Positions 50,838 to 59,809 of a DNA stretch of 64,000 bases are shown here, in pieces. Numbering within the stretch: the first letter of the stretch is position 1; each line of letters opens with the position of its first letter. Both the position numbers and the translations under genes were made by a program. Origin of the DNA: Mesorhizobium sp. ZC-5. Its GTDB lineage: Bacteria; Pseudomonadota; Alphaproteobacteria; Rhizobiales; Rhizobiaceae. Location: positions 496,001 to 560,000 of the forward strand of contig NZ_JAOWPT010000003.1 of the NCBI RefSeq assembly GCF_025753855.1, in the 5' to 3' direction. The notes beneath the pieces were generated by a model that made no database searches, had not been told where the DNA came from, and saw nothing but the letters and a program-made list of their open reading frames with translations.

Positions 50838-51593
50838 ATGCTTGAGATCAAGAACCTGCATGCCCGTATCGCCGACGACGGCACCGAGATCATTCGCGGC
50901 TTGAACCTCACGGTGAAAGCCGGCGAAGTCGCGGCGATCATGGGGCCGAACGGCTCCGGCAAATCGACGCTGTCCTATGTGCTGGCCGGGCGCGAGGATT
51001 ACGAAGTCACCGAAGGTGACATCCTCTACAACGGCGAGTCTATCCTGGAGATGGACCCGGCCGAGCGTGCCGCCGCGGGCATCTTCCTTGCCTTCCAGTA
51101 TCCGATGGAGATACCGGGGGTTGCTACCATGGAATTCCTCAAGGTCGCGATGAACGCGCAGCGCAAGGCGCGCGGTGAGGAGCCGTTGAAAATCCCGGAA
51201 CTGCTGAAGCGCGTGAAGGAAGCGGCGGGTACGCTCAACATGGACATGGCGATGCTGAAGCGGCCGCTCAACGTCGGTTTCTCCGGCGGTGAGAAGAAGC
51301 GTGCCGAGATCCTGCAGATGAAACTGCTCGAGCCGAAACTCTGCGTGCTCGACGAGACCGATTCCGGCCTCGACATCGACGCGCTGAAGATCGTCGCCGA
51401 CGGTGTCAATGCGCTGCGTTCGCCGGATCGCGCCATCGTGGTCATCACCCACTACCAGCGGCTGCTCGAATACATTGTGCCCGACAGCGTGCACGTGCTC
51501 TACAGGGGCCAGGTCATCAAGTCGGGCGACAAGTCGCTCGCGCTCGATCTCGAGGCCAACGGATATGCCGGCGTCATCGGCGAGGCTGCGTAG
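50838..51593 (+). CDS. sufC: Fe-S cluster assembly ATPase SufC
   Basis: A 251-residue ABC-type ATPase. Walker A is GPNGSGKST (near 36-44), the signature is FSGGEKKRAEI, Walker B is CVLDETDSGLD with the SufC-specific ETDSGLDID, and the H-loop is VITHYQR. It powers SufBC2D. ATG 50838 follows a purine-rich AAAAGGAAT. The cysteine-free linker with the next gene is 5 bp. Confidence 0.97.
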   Translation: MLEIKNLHARIADDGTEIIRGLNLTVKAGEVAAIMGPNGSGKSTLSYVLAGREDYEVTEGDILYNGESILEMDPAERAAAGIFLAFQYPMEIPGVATMEFLKVAMNAQRKARGEEPLKIPELLKRVKEAAGTLNMDMAMLKRPLNVGFSGGEKKRAEILQMKLLEPKLCVLDETDSGLDIDALKIVADGVNALRSPDRAIVVITHYQRLLEYIVPDSVHVLYRGQVIKSGDKSLALDLEANGYAGVIGEAA

Positions 51594-51598
51594 GTGCG

Positions 51599-52870
51599 AT
51601 GATGAACATGCACGCACAACCGCAGCGCACCAGTGCCGAAACGGCGCTGCTGGAGGCCTACGACAGCCGGCTTTCGGTGCTGCCCGGCGACGGCACGGTG
51701 ACGATCAAGCGCGATGACGCGCTGGAAGTATTGAAGGCCGGGCTGCCGACCAAGCGCATCGAGGCATGGCACTATACAGACCTGCGCCGGCTGCTGACGG
51801 CAGTGCCGCAGTACGATGACGCTGCATCGGCCAGGAAGCTGGATGCGCTGCTCGAAGGTTCGACGGTGCTGCCAGTGCTCAACGGCGTGTCGTCCGACAA
51901 GATGCCGACCGTCGACGGCGTGACCTTCCAGCGGCTCGATGAAAAGCTGCGTGACGGCAGCTTCGCGCCGGCGCTTGAGGTAAAAGGTTCCGACGACGCG
52001 ATCGGTGCCTTGAATGCTGCTTTCGTTGCCGACGGCTATTTCGTCGATATCGCAGCAGGTGCCGAGATAGAAGCGCCGATCGAACTGCAGAACATCCAGG
52101 CCGGCGGCCAGACTCACAGCCGGTTTCCGGTAAGGGTCGGCGACGGCGCCAAGGTCACCATCGTCGAACGCCAGGCCGGGGAGGGCGCGGGCTTGTCCAC
52201 CTCGATCAGCCATCTTCTGCTAGGCAAGGGCGCCGAGGTGCTTTGGCTGATCGTCCAGGATCAGCCGGACAGCGCCACCTATCTCGGCCAGTTCAACGCT
52301 GAACTCGGCGCGGATTCGCGGCTGACACTGTTCTTCATGAATGCCGGCTGCAAGCTGGTGCGTCAGGAAGTGCGCGTCGCAACGACCGGCGAGGGCTCCG
52401 ATTTCCAGATGCGCGGCATCAATCTCCTGTCGGGCGACACCCATACCGATGTCACCATGGTGCTCGACCACAAGGTACCCAATACCGGCTCGCGCGAATT
52501 GGTCCGCAACGTGGTGACCGGCAAGGCCCGGGGCGTTTTCCAGGGCCGCATCAATGTGCATCAGATCGCCCAGAAGACCGACGCCAAGATGGCCTGCAAC
52601 ACGCTGCTTTTGTCGGATGACGGCGAGTTCTCCACCAAGCCGGAACTGGAAATCTTCGCCGACGACGTGGCATGCGGCCATGGCGCTACGGTGAAGGAAA
52701 TCGACCACAATCATCTGTTTTACCTGATGGCGCGCGGCATCGACGAAAAGACCGCACGCGGCCTTCTTGTGAAGGCCTTTTTGGCGGAAGTTATCGAGGA
52801 ACTGGAAGTCGAACCTATCGTCGAGGCGCTGGAAGCGCGGCTCGAAGACTGGTTCGCTACACACGGATAG
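51599..52870 (+). CDS. sufD: Fe-S cluster assembly scaffold subunit SufD
   Basis: A 423-residue SufD. The TKRIEAWHYTDLRRLL N-terminal motif, the beta-helix with INVHQIAQKTDAKMACNTLLLSDD, and the conserved FADDVACGHGATV and ARGLLVKAFLAEVIEEL ends are all present. It partners SufB in the scaffold. Two adjacent ATG codons and a third at MHAQ could serve as the start; sufS1 begins 4 bp after the stop. Confidence 0.96.
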   Translation: MMNMHAQPQRTSAETALLEAYDSRLSVLPGDGTVTIKRDDALEVLKAGLPTKRIEAWHYTDLRRLLTAVPQYDDAASARKLDALLEGSTVLPVLNGVSSDKMPTVDGVTFQRLDEKLRDGSFAPALEVKGSDDAIGALNAAFVADGYFVDIAAGAEIEAPIELQNIQAGGQTHSRFPVRVGDGAKVTIVERQAGEGAGLSTSISHLLLGKGAEVLWLIVQDQPDSATYLGQFNAELGADSRLTLFFMNAGCKLVRQEVRVATTGEGSDFQMRGINLLSGDTHTDVTMVLDHKVPNTGSRELVRNVVTGKARGVFQGRINVHQIAQKTDAKMACNTLLLSDDGEFSTKPELEIFADDVACGHGATVKEIDHNHLFYLMARGIDEKTARGLLVKAFLAEVIEELEVEPIVEALEARLEDWFATHG

Positions 52871-52874
52871 AAGC

Positions 52875-54119
52875 ATGAACGCGCCCGCAAGCATCGTGCA
52901 GCCCTACGACGTCGAGGCGATCCGCCGTGACTTCCCGATTCTTGCGCGCGAGGTCTACGGCAAGCCGCTCGTCTACCTCGACAACGGGGCTTCGGCGCAA
53001 AAGCCGCAGGCCGTGCTCGACGCGATTGATTACGCCTATCGCAGCGAATACGCCAACGTTCACCGCGGCCTGCATTTCCTGTCGAACGCCGCGACCGATG
53101 CATACGAAAAGGCGCGCGAAACCGTGCGGCGGTTCCTCAATGCGGGCAGCGTCGACGAGATCGTCTTCACCTCCAACACCACCGCGGCGATCAACACCGT
53201 CGCCTACGGCTTCGGCATGCCGAATATCGGCGACGGCGACGAGATCGTGCTCTCCATCATGGAGCATCATTCCAACATCGTGCCGTGGCATTTCATCCGC
53301 GAGCGGCAAGGCGCCAAGCTCGTCTGGGTGCCGGTCGACGACCTCGGCGTTCTGCATGTCGAGGAATTCGAGAAACGGCTGACGCCGAAAACGAAACTCG
53401 TCGCCATCACACATATGTCCAACGCGCTGGGCACCGTCACGCCGATCAAGGAAATCGTCCGCATCGCCCACGAGCGCGGCATTGCTGTTCTCGTCGACGG
53501 CAGCCAGAGCGCGGTCCATATGCCCGTAGACGTGCAGGATCTCGACTGCGATTTCTTCGTCTTCACAGGCCACAAGGTCTATGGGCCAAGCGGAATCGGC
53601 GTCCTCTATGGCAAGAAAGAGATGCTGGAGCGCATGCGGCCCTTCCAGGGTGGCGGCGAAATGATCCTCGAGGTGACCGAGGACAGCGTTACCTACAACG
53701 ACCCGCCGCACCGCTTCGAGGCCGGCACGCCGCCGATCGTCCAGGCGATCGGGCTGGGTGCCGCGCTTGACTACATGGACTCGGTTGGGCGCGAGCGCAT
53801 CGCCGCCCACGAAGCCGATCTCAAAGCCTATGCCCACGAGCGACTGCGTTCCATCAACTCGCTGCGTATCTTTGGCGATGCGCCGGGTAAGGGCGCCATC
53901 ATCTCCTTCGAGCTGCAGGGGATACATGCGCATGATGTGTCGATGGTGATAGACCGGCAGGGCGTGGCTGTTCGTGCCGGCACCCATTGTGCGCAGCCGC
54001 TGTTGAAACGGTTCGGCGTTACCTCCACATGCAGGGCATCCTTCGGCATGTACAACACGCGCGCCGAAGTCGATGTCCTGGTCGAGGCGCTGGAAAAGGC
54101 GCGGAAATTCTTCGGGTGA
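52875..54119 (+). CDS. sufS: Cysteine desulfurase SufS (second of two)
   Basis: A 414-residue group II cysteine desulfurase. LVYLDNGASAQKPQAV starts the PLP fold, FTGHKVYGPSGIGVLYG holds the PLP lysine, and the active cysteine is in VRAGTHCAQPLLKRFG. This SufS form works with a sulfur-transfer partner (SufE/SufU), neither of which is nearby. It is the sufS1 gene of the rhizobial operon. Confidence 0.96.
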   Translation: MNAPASIVQPYDVEAIRRDFPILAREVYGKPLVYLDNGASAQKPQAVLDAIDYAYRSEYANVHRGLHFLSNAATDAYEKARETVRRFLNAGSVDEIVFTSNTTAAINTVAYGFGMPNIGDGDEIVLSIMEHHSNIVPWHFIRERQGAKLVWVPVDDLGVLHVEEFEKRLTPKTKLVAITHMSNALGTVTPIKEIVRIAHERGIAVLVDGSQSAVHMPVDVQDLDCDFFVFTGHKVYGPSGIGVLYGKKEMLERMRPFQGGGEMILEVTEDSVTYNDPPHRFEAGTPPIVQAIGLGAALDYMDSVGRERIAAHEADLKAYAHERLRSINSLRIFGDAPGKGAIISFELQGIHAHDVSMVIDRQGVAVRAGTHCAQPLLKRFGVTSTCRASFGMYNTRAEVDVLVEALEKARKFFG

Positions 54120-54121
54120 CG

Positions 54122-54514
54122 ATGATGGATGACGCAAGCACAACAGATACCGTGACCCAAGCGCCTGCCAACAGCGTGGTGTCTGCATCGACTATCCCGG
54201 TGGATGAATTGGCGCGCATCACCGACGATATCGTTTCGGCCCTGAAGACCGTTTACGACCCCGAAATTCCAGCCGACATCTATGAACTCGGGCTGATCTA
54301 CAAGATCGACATCGAGGACGACCGTGCCGTCAAGATCGACATGACGTTGACGGCGCCCGGCTGTCCGGTCGCGGGCGAGATGCCGGGTTGGGTCCAGAAC
54401 GCGGTCGGTGCGGTTGAAGGCGTTTCCGGCGTCGAGGTCAACATGACTTTCGACCCGCCCTGGACTCCCGACCGTATGTCGGAAGAGGCGCAGGTGGCGG
54501 TTGGGTGGTATTGA
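54122..54514 (+). CDS. sufT: SUF system assembly protein, DUF59/MIP18 family (SufT/SufX)
   Basis: A 130-residue protein whose domain (LKTVYDPEIPADIYELGLIYKIDI, then TLTAPGCPVAGEMPGWV) is the DUF59/MIP18 fold with a single conserved cysteine in TAPGCP. Such proteins help transfer or mature Fe-S clusters. It begins 2 bp after sufS and is the sufX gene of rhizobial naming. Two adjacent ATG codons (54122, 54125). Confidence 0.92.
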   Translation: MMDDASTTDTVTQAPANSVVSASTIPVDELARITDDIVSALKTVYDPEIPADIYELGLIYKIDIEDDRAVKIDMTLTAPGCPVAGEMPGWVQNAVGAVEGVSGVEVNMTFDPPWTPDRMSEEAQVAVGWY

Positions 54515-54556
54515 GGCGCCCCGAGGTTCGGGACGCCCCCAACAGACCCTGATAGG

Positions 54557-54862
54557 TCAGTCCATGATGTGTACGATTGCGCGGGTTTCGGGGTCGATCA
54601 ACGCGGTGCGACCGTCGATGACGACATATTGATATTTGGTCTCCAGTGTGTTGTCGGCAAGTTCGCCCGGCTTGAGGATGTCCGGTATGATCGCGCCGAC
54701 GACCAGTTCAAAGTTGGACGGACGCTCGACAACGACCGGGTTGGTTTTCACATATTCGCGGACAACTACTTCCTGTTCGGGTGTGACGACAACGGTTTGC
54801 GCCGTTGCGAGAGCGGTTCCGGCAAGTAGGGCAAAGGCGGTAATGGTGCTTCGTAAAGTCAT
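54557..54862 (-). CDS. DUF1236 family exported protein
   Basis: A 101-residue protein with signal peptide (MTLRSTITAFALLAGTALATAQ, cleavage near residue 22) and a mature part VVTPEQEVVVREYVKTNPVVVERPSNFELVVGAIIP, which matches DUF1236 of rhizobia. ATG 54862 follows an ideal AGGAGGTTGAG site; longer upstream starts are unlikely. It lies on the opposite strand between sufT and sufA, interrupting the operon. Function unknown. Confidence 0.85.
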   Translation of the reverse strand: MTLRSTITAFALLAGTALATAQTVVVTPEQEVVVREYVKTNPVVVERPSNFELVVGAIIPDILKPGELADNTLETKYQYVVIDGRTALIDPETRAIVHIMD

Positions 54863-55041
54863 CTCAACCTCCTGAGTTTGATGTGTCACCTTCTGTGCAA
54901 TAACCGCTATCCGTCGGAACGGTTCCGCAGAAGTGAAGAATGTGGGACTGATCGCGAGCTTGCATGGGGTGGGAATCTTCACCATCTTAGGCTAAGAGAA
55001 CGCATCCGGCAGGCCTTGAACCTGCATGGAATGGAGCAGGA

Positions 55042-55428
55042 ATGACAATGGGACGCTTCGCCGTCATCACAATGACCGAAAAGGCAGCCGAACGGGTGCA
55101 CGAGATTGTTGCAACCCGCGAGAATGCTCATGGTATCCGCCTGGGTATCAAGAAGGGCGGCTGTGCCGGCATGGAATACACCGTCGATCTGGTCACCGAG
55201 CCCAATTCGAAGGACGATCATATCGAGCGCGACGGTGCCCACGTCTACGTGGCACCGGAAGCGGCATTGTTCCTGTTCGGCACTGAGATGGATTTCGAGC
55301 GCACCACGTTGCGTACCGGCTTTACCTTCCGCAATCCCAACCAGAGTTCAGCCTGCGGCTGCGGTGAATCAGTGGAATTGAAGCCCGCCGACCTCAAGGC
55401 ATTGGCCGAGGCGCGGGCAGAAGCTTAA
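55042..55428 (+). CDS. sufA: HesB/IscA-type Fe-S carrier (SufA)
   Basis: A 128-residue A-type carrier. The three cluster cysteines are present (GGCAGMEY and ACGCGESV). GIRLGIKKGGCAGM is the family signature. It starts at ATG 55042, preceded by GGAGCAGG. It is the last suf gene, but a divergent DUF1236 gene and 180 bp separate it from sufT, so it must have its own promoter. Confidence 0.95.
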   Translation: MTMGRFAVITMTEKAAERVHEIVATRENAHGIRLGIKKGGCAGMEYTVDLVTEPNSKDDHIERDGAHVYVAPEAALFLFGTEMDFERTTLRTGFTFRNPNQSSACGCGESVELKPADLKALAEARAEA

Positions 55429-55922
55429 TCCATCCACAGCCCCCGCTTTTTATGCCAATCGGCGATCGATTCCTGCGGGTAGAGATCGAACTTGTCGTCG
55501 CCCTTGCGGATATTGGGCTCGACCCACGAAGCCTTGTATTTCAGCATTATGTGGACGCGCTCGGGTGCCGTCGGCAGTTCACTGTCGATCGCTGACGCGA
55601 AGGGATGGATAAGTTCCGGCCAGGTCGGATCATAGAGCCACATCGCCGAACCGCATTCCTTGCAGAAGTTGCGTTCGCCGGTCGAAACTTCGCAGGCTGT
55701 GCGCTCCTCGTCCTCGATCTCGGCACGATAGACGCCCAGATGGCGCTTGCCCTTGACCTTCAACGTTGCTGAATCGGCACCGAGGTTGATGGCGTAACCG
55801 CCTCCGCCCTGCTGTTTGCGGCAGATCGAGCAGTAGCACAGCATGAAGGGCACCGGTGTGTGGCTCTGCATTTCGAAATTGACCGCACCGCAGCGACATG
55901 ACCCCTTGAGCAGCAATGGCAT
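55425..55922 (-). CDS. GFA family protein (glutathione-dependent formaldehyde-activating type)
   Basis: A 165-residue CENP-V/GFA fold protein with zinc cysteines in GSCRCGAVNFE, CYCSICRKQQGGGG and NFCKECGSAMW. The C-terminal extension after WLYDPTWPELIHP is longer than in minimal GFA proteins. Despite the name, most members have unknown thiol-adduct chemistry. The 3' end overlaps convergent sufA by 4 bp. Confidence 0.88.
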   Translation of the reverse strand: MPLLLKGSCRCGAVNFEMQSHTPVPFMLCYCSICRKQQGGGGYAINLGADSATLKVKGKRHLGVYRAEIEDEERTACEVSTGERNFCKECGSAMWLYDPTWPELIHPFASAIDSELPTAPERVHIMLKYKASWVEPNIRKGDDKFDLYPQESIADWHKKRGLWMD

Positions 55923-56038
55923 GGTGTTCTCCTTCGGCGCTGCGATATTATCCCGAAGGTGCCGCGAACCTTGTCAGTAGACCGCGGGCCGCGACGGCCT
56001 TATCGGTGACGCACCTGAACCTAGGGCAGGGTGGAAGC

Positions 56039-56362
56039 ATGGACAATGAGGCGATAGGCGACCTGTTTGCCGGCCTTGGACCTGTCAGTATCCGGCGGAT
56101 GTTCGGCGGCAAGGGTATTTACTTCGACAATGTCATTATCGCCATCGAGATCCGTGGCGAACTCATGCTGAAGGCTGATGCCGAAAATGCGCCGGAACTG
56201 GCGGCGGCAGGCTGCAGACAGTGGACGTATACCGGCTCGCGTCATGGCAAGCTGGTGGCAATGCCATACTGGACGGTGCCGGACAGCGCGATGGACGACC
56301 CCGACGAAATGGCCGTCTGGGCGCGCAAGTCCTACGAAGCCGGGCTGCGGGCAGGGAAGTAG
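56039..56362 (+). CDS. TfoX/Sxy N-terminal domain protein
   Basis: A 107-residue protein made only of the TfoX_N domain (LFAGLGPVSIRRMFGGKGIYFDN; MPYWTVPDSAMDDPDEMAVWARKSYEAGLRA). The full-length TfoX regulator is larger; single-domain forms are common and poorly understood. I chose ATG 56039 (MDNEAIGD) after GGGTGGAAG; the open frame upstream is not TfoX-like. Confidence 0.87.
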   Translation: MDNEAIGDLFAGLGPVSIRRMFGGKGIYFDNVIIAIEIRGELMLKADAENAPELAAAGCRQWTYTGSRHGKLVAMPYWTVPDSAMDDPDEMAVWARKSYEAGLRAGK

Positions 56363-56407
56363 ATTTACTGCCCCTGCCGAGATGGATGAAGCACCGGTGC
56401 GAAGAAT

Positions 56408-58114
56408 CTAGACCTTGGCGCTGACGCGCATGAATGCGGGCATGTCCTCGCCGAAGCCGACTGTGCCGTCGTCGTCCTGTTCGCGTTGCCGTCGGTTCTG
56501 CTCGGTGCGATCCGGGCGGCCGTTGCGATCCTCGCGGCGCGGACGTTCGTCCCGGCGCGGCTGCTCCGCGCGGTCGGGCCTGGCTTTGCGCTCGGCATTG
56601 TCTGAACGGATTGCGTCCTTGCGGTCGCGACGGTCGTTCGGCGCATCCGCAGCATCGACATTGGATTGGGCCGCTTCCGGTTCGCGCGCAGGCTTTTCGG
56701 CGTGGCGGTCGCGGCCGCCCCGCTTGCGTTCGCCTTCGTCCTTGCGTCCGGCACGGCGCGGTGCACCACGGCCACGCCGCGGGGCTTCGTCCTCGCCTTC
56801 GCTGGCGACAACCGTTGAAAGATCGCCGTCGTGCCATTCGATCAGCTGGCCGATGAGCTTTTCGATCGCGGCCAGATATTTCGCATCGGACTTGGTGACG
56901 ATGGTGAAGGATTTGCCGGAGCGCCCCGCGCGGCCGGTGCGGCCGATGCGATGGACGTAGTCCTCGGCATGGATAGGCACGTCGTAGTTGAAGACGTGGC
57001 TGACATCGGGGATATCGAGACCGCGGGCGGCGACATCGGAAGCCACCAGCAATTTCAGCTTGCCGTCACGGAAACTGGCCAGCATCTGCATACGCGCGCG
57101 CTGGTCCATGTCGCCGTGGAGAGCGCCGGCATCGAAATCGTACTTGACCAGTGAGCGGAACAGTTCCGCCACTTCGACCTTGCGATTGCAGAAGATGATG
57201 GCGTTCTTCAGCCCTTCCTCTTCGGCCTTGATCAGGTCGCGCAGGGCGGCGCGTTTGTCCCATGGCTTCGGACCGGATTTTACCAGGCGCTGGACGATGT
57301 TGGTCGCCGTGCTCGCCGCCTTGGAGACCTCCACGCGCACCGGCGCGTGCAGGAACTTTTCGGTCAGCTTGGTGATTTCCGGCGGCATCGTTGCCGAGAA
57401 GAACAAGGTCTGCCGCGTCAATGACGGGATCATCTCGCAGATGCGCTCAATGTCAGGGATGAAGCCCATGTCGAGCATGCGGTCGGCTTCATCGATGACG
57501 AGGATCTCGACACCGTTCAGGAGAAGTTTGCCGCGCTCGCGATGGTCGAGCAATCGACCGGGCGTGGCGATCAGCACATCGGCGCCGCGCTCCAGCTTCC
57601 TGTCCTGCTCGTCGAAGGAGACGCCGCCGATCAGAAGCGCGATGTTGAGCTTGTGGTTCTTGCCGTATTTGATGAAATTCTCTTCGACCTGCGCTGCGAG
57701 TTCGCGCGTCGGCTCGAGGATCAGCGTGCGCGGCATGCGGGCGCGGGCACGGCCCTTTTCAAGGCGCGTAATCATCGGCAGCACGAATGCCGCCGTCTTG
57801 CCCGTGCCGGTCTGGGCGATGCCGAGCACGTCCTTGCCCTGCAAGGCGTGCGGAATGGCGCCGGCCTGGATCGGCGTCGGCACGGTGTAGCCGGCATCGG
57901 TGACTGCGGAGAGGACCTTGGGCGAAAGGCCGAGGTCTGCAAAGGTCAACGCTTCTTGAGCGGTCTGTTCGTCTGAGGACAAGTGTCTTGGCTGCTTTGG
58001 CTGGTTCGGGGGCGCGGCGCATTTTTGCCGTGGCAGACGCCTCGCGCCTGCGATATTGAGCACCGCGTTACGGGCAAGTCTTCGATTTGTCAACACAAAC
58101 CGGTGTGAATGCAC
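56408..58114 (-). CDS. DEAD-box RNA helicase
   Basis: An ATP-dependent RNA helicase, 568 residues if read from the first available start. Motifs in order: Q motif (TVPTPIQAGAI), I AQTGTGKT, Ia PTRELAAQ, II DEAD (VIDEADRML), III SAT (FFSATMP), VI HRIGRTGRAG. The C-terminal ~130 residues are Arg/Lys/Glu-rich and disordered, likely RNA-binding. The start is uncertain: the family core begins at LTFADLGLSP, and a TTG at 57982 after a TTGACA promoter element (58093-58088) is an alternative to 58114. Confidence 0.9.
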   Translation of the reverse strand: MHSHRFVLTNRRLARNAVLNIAGARRLPRQKCAAPPNQPKQPRHLSSDEQTAQEALTFADLGLSPKVLSAVTDAGYTVPTPIQAGAIPHALQGKDVLGIAQTGTGKTAAFVLPMITRLEKGRARARMPRTLILEPTRELAAQVEENFIKYGKNHKLNIALLIGGVSFDEQDRKLERGADVLIATPGRLLDHRERGKLLLNGVEILVIDEADRMLDMGFIPDIERICEMIPSLTRQTLFFSATMPPEITKLTEKFLHAPVRVEVSKAASTATNIVQRLVKSGPKPWDKRAALRDLIKAEEEGLKNAIIFCNRKVEVAELFRSLVKYDFDAGALHGDMDQRARMQMLASFRDGKLKLLVASDVAARGLDIPDVSHVFNYDVPIHAEDYVHRIGRTGRAGRSGKSFTIVTKSDAKYLAAIEKLIGQLIEWHDGDLSTVVASEGEDEAPRRGRGAPRRAGRKDEGERKRGGRDRHAEKPAREPEAAQSNVDAADAPNDRRDRKDAIRSDNAERKARPDRAEQPRRDERPRREDRNGRPDRTEQNRRQREQDDDGTVGFGEDMPAFMRVSAKV

Positions 58115-58165
58115 CGTCGAGGATTATCCTATACTTAATTGGCGCCGGTATTGGCTTCAAGCGGC

Positions 58166-58939
58166 TCAGTAGCGAAACTGCTCGGTCAGTGTGCGTTCGT
58201 TCCACGAGTGGCTGGCGTCGAACAAAAGCGTCGCTGTCTGGCGCTTCGACTGGGTGACGGTCACCGAGACCACCGACTTGAATTCGGTGTGGTCGGCAGC
58301 GACGTTGACCGGCCGCTTCTCGCATTCGAGGATATCGAAACGCACCGTCGCCTTTTCCGGAATGAGCGCGCCGCGCCAGCGTCGCGGCCGAAAGGGACTG
58401 ACCGGCGTCAGTGCCAGCAGAGGCGCATCAAGCGGCAGGATCGGCCCGTGCGCAGACAGGTTGTAGGCCGTTGAGCCGGCCGGCGTGGCCACCATCACTC
58501 CATCGCAGGAGAGTTCCTCGAGCCTGACCTTGTCATCGATCGAGATGCGGATCTTCGCTGTCTGGTAGGACTGCCGCCACAATGCGACCTCGTTGATCGC
58601 CAATGCCTTGTTCGTATTCCCGTCGGCGGTGAGGGTTTCCATTTCCAGCGGCCGGATGGTCTCCGCCGAAGCGGCCGCGATACGTTCGGCCAGGCCGTCC
58701 TCGCGGTACTGGTTCATCAGAAAGCCGACCGTGCCCCGGTTCATCCCGTAGACTTTTTTGCCGCTGCCCATAGTCTCGCGCAAGGTCTGCAGCAGAAATC
58801 CATCGCCGCCGAGCGCCACAACGATATCGGCGTCGGCGACGGCGACTTGGCCGTAGCGTGCCGAAAGCTGCTCCGTCGCCTTCCTGGCGTCGTCGGCGTC
58901 GGAAGAAACGAACGCGAAGGTGCTTTTTGTCTTGTTCAT
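58166..58939 (-). CDS. nadK: NAD kinase
   Basis: A 257-residue ATP-NAD kinase making NADP. The glycine-rich GGDG motif (VALGGDGFLLQTL near residues 41-53) and the conserved GMNRGTVGFLMN and TPAGSTAYNLSAHGPILP motifs are present. ATG 58939 (MNKTKSTFAFV) fits the family start; the open frame continues about 120 codons further 5' without homology. Confidence 0.95.
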   Translation of the reverse strand: MNKTKSTFAFVSSDADDARKATEQLSARYGQVAVADADIVVALGGDGFLLQTLRETMGSGKKVYGMNRGTVGFLMNQYREDGLAERIAAASAETIRPLEMETLTADGNTNKALAINEVALWRQSYQTAKIRISIDDKVRLEELSCDGVMVATPAGSTAYNLSAHGPILPLDAPLLALTPVSPFRPRRWRGALIPEKATVRFDILECEKRPVNVAADHTEFKSVVSVTVTQSKRQTATLLFDASHSWNERTLTEQFRY

Positions 58940-59065
58940 TTTTCCGGCTGCATGAGATTGTCGGACAATGGATGCCGGGTTAGCACGCGGCACTCTGGCT
59001 GCAAAGGGATGCGAAGCGGCTTTGGAAGCCAAAGCCGCCGCAAGAAAATGCTCGGAGGAGAAGCC

Positions 59066-59476
59066 ATGAAGATCGACGGTGCCTGCCATTGCGGGAAGAT
59101 TACTTACGAGGCGGAGGTCGACCAGGCCCAGGTCTCGATCTGCCATTGCCACGACTGCCAGACGCTGACCGGTACGGCGTTCCGGGTCACCATTCCCGTC
59201 GCCGAGGCAAATTTCCGGCTGCTTTCGGGTGAGCCGAAAATCTACGTGAAGACCGCCGAGAGCGGCAACAAACGGGCTCAGGCCTTCTGCGGCGACTGCG
59301 GGACGCAATTCTATGCCACTTCAGTCGGCGACGGGCCGAAGATCTATGGGCTGCGCACCGGCACGGCGCGCCAGCGGGACCAATTGGTGCCCAGAACCGA
59401 GGTCTGGCACGCTTCGGCGCTGCCCTGGTTGCCGGAGATGCAATGCATTGAAACAACGATCGAACGGCAGAGCTGA
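59066..59476 (+). CDS. GFA family protein
   Basis: A 136-residue GFA/CENP-V fold protein, MKIDGACHCGKITYEAEVD, with further zinc cysteines in CHCHDCQTLTG and FCGDCGTQF. It is the minimal form and is not closely similar to the other GFA protein in this window at 55425-55922. GGAGGAG precedes the ATG. It is divergent from nadK; function unknown. Confidence 0.9.
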   Translation: MKIDGACHCGKITYEAEVDQAQVSICHCHDCQTLTGTAFRVTIPVAEANFRLLSGEPKIYVKTAESGNKRAQAFCGDCGTQFYATSVGDGPKIYGLRTGTARQRDQLVPRTEVWHASALPWLPEMQCIETTIERQS

Positions 59477-59608
59477 AGCGCGTTAGCGGTAAGTGCTCCG
59501 TCACTTCAGTCAGTTCTCGATGGCCGGCAAGGATAATCGTGTCGCGTTGCCCAAACCATATTCCGCTTTACTGACACGCCAATTCTCGCTAACCGGAGCG
59601 CCGAAAGT

Positions 59609-59684
59609 GCCCTTGTAGCTCAGCTGGTAGAGCAGCGGTTTTGTAAACCGAAGGTCGCGGGTTCGATTCCTGCCGGGGGCACCA
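59609..59684 (+). tRNA. tRNA-Thr (anticodon UGU)
   Basis: A 76-nt cloverleaf with a 7-bp acceptor stem (GCCCTTG / CGGGGGC, two G-U pairs) and encoded CCA at 59682-59684. The T-loop GTTCGATTC is present, and the anticodon TGT sits at 59642-59644 in a loop flanked by GCGGT and ACCGA. It reads ACA codons. The acceptor-to-anticodon layout gives a confident tRNA-Thr call. Confidence 0.95.
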
Positions 59685-59809
59685 CTTCCACGCCTAGGTC
59701 TCTTAGAAGCGATTGACGCTGTGAAGAGTATTCTCAGAGCGCTCTCCATTCCTCTATCCGGCCCGAATTTCGGTCGCCACGATCTGAAAATCTCGATATC
59801 GGAGATATC

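Noticed and set aside
54515-54556. GC-rich hairpin after sufT as a terminator
   Set aside because: The stem is imperfect and there is no T-run.
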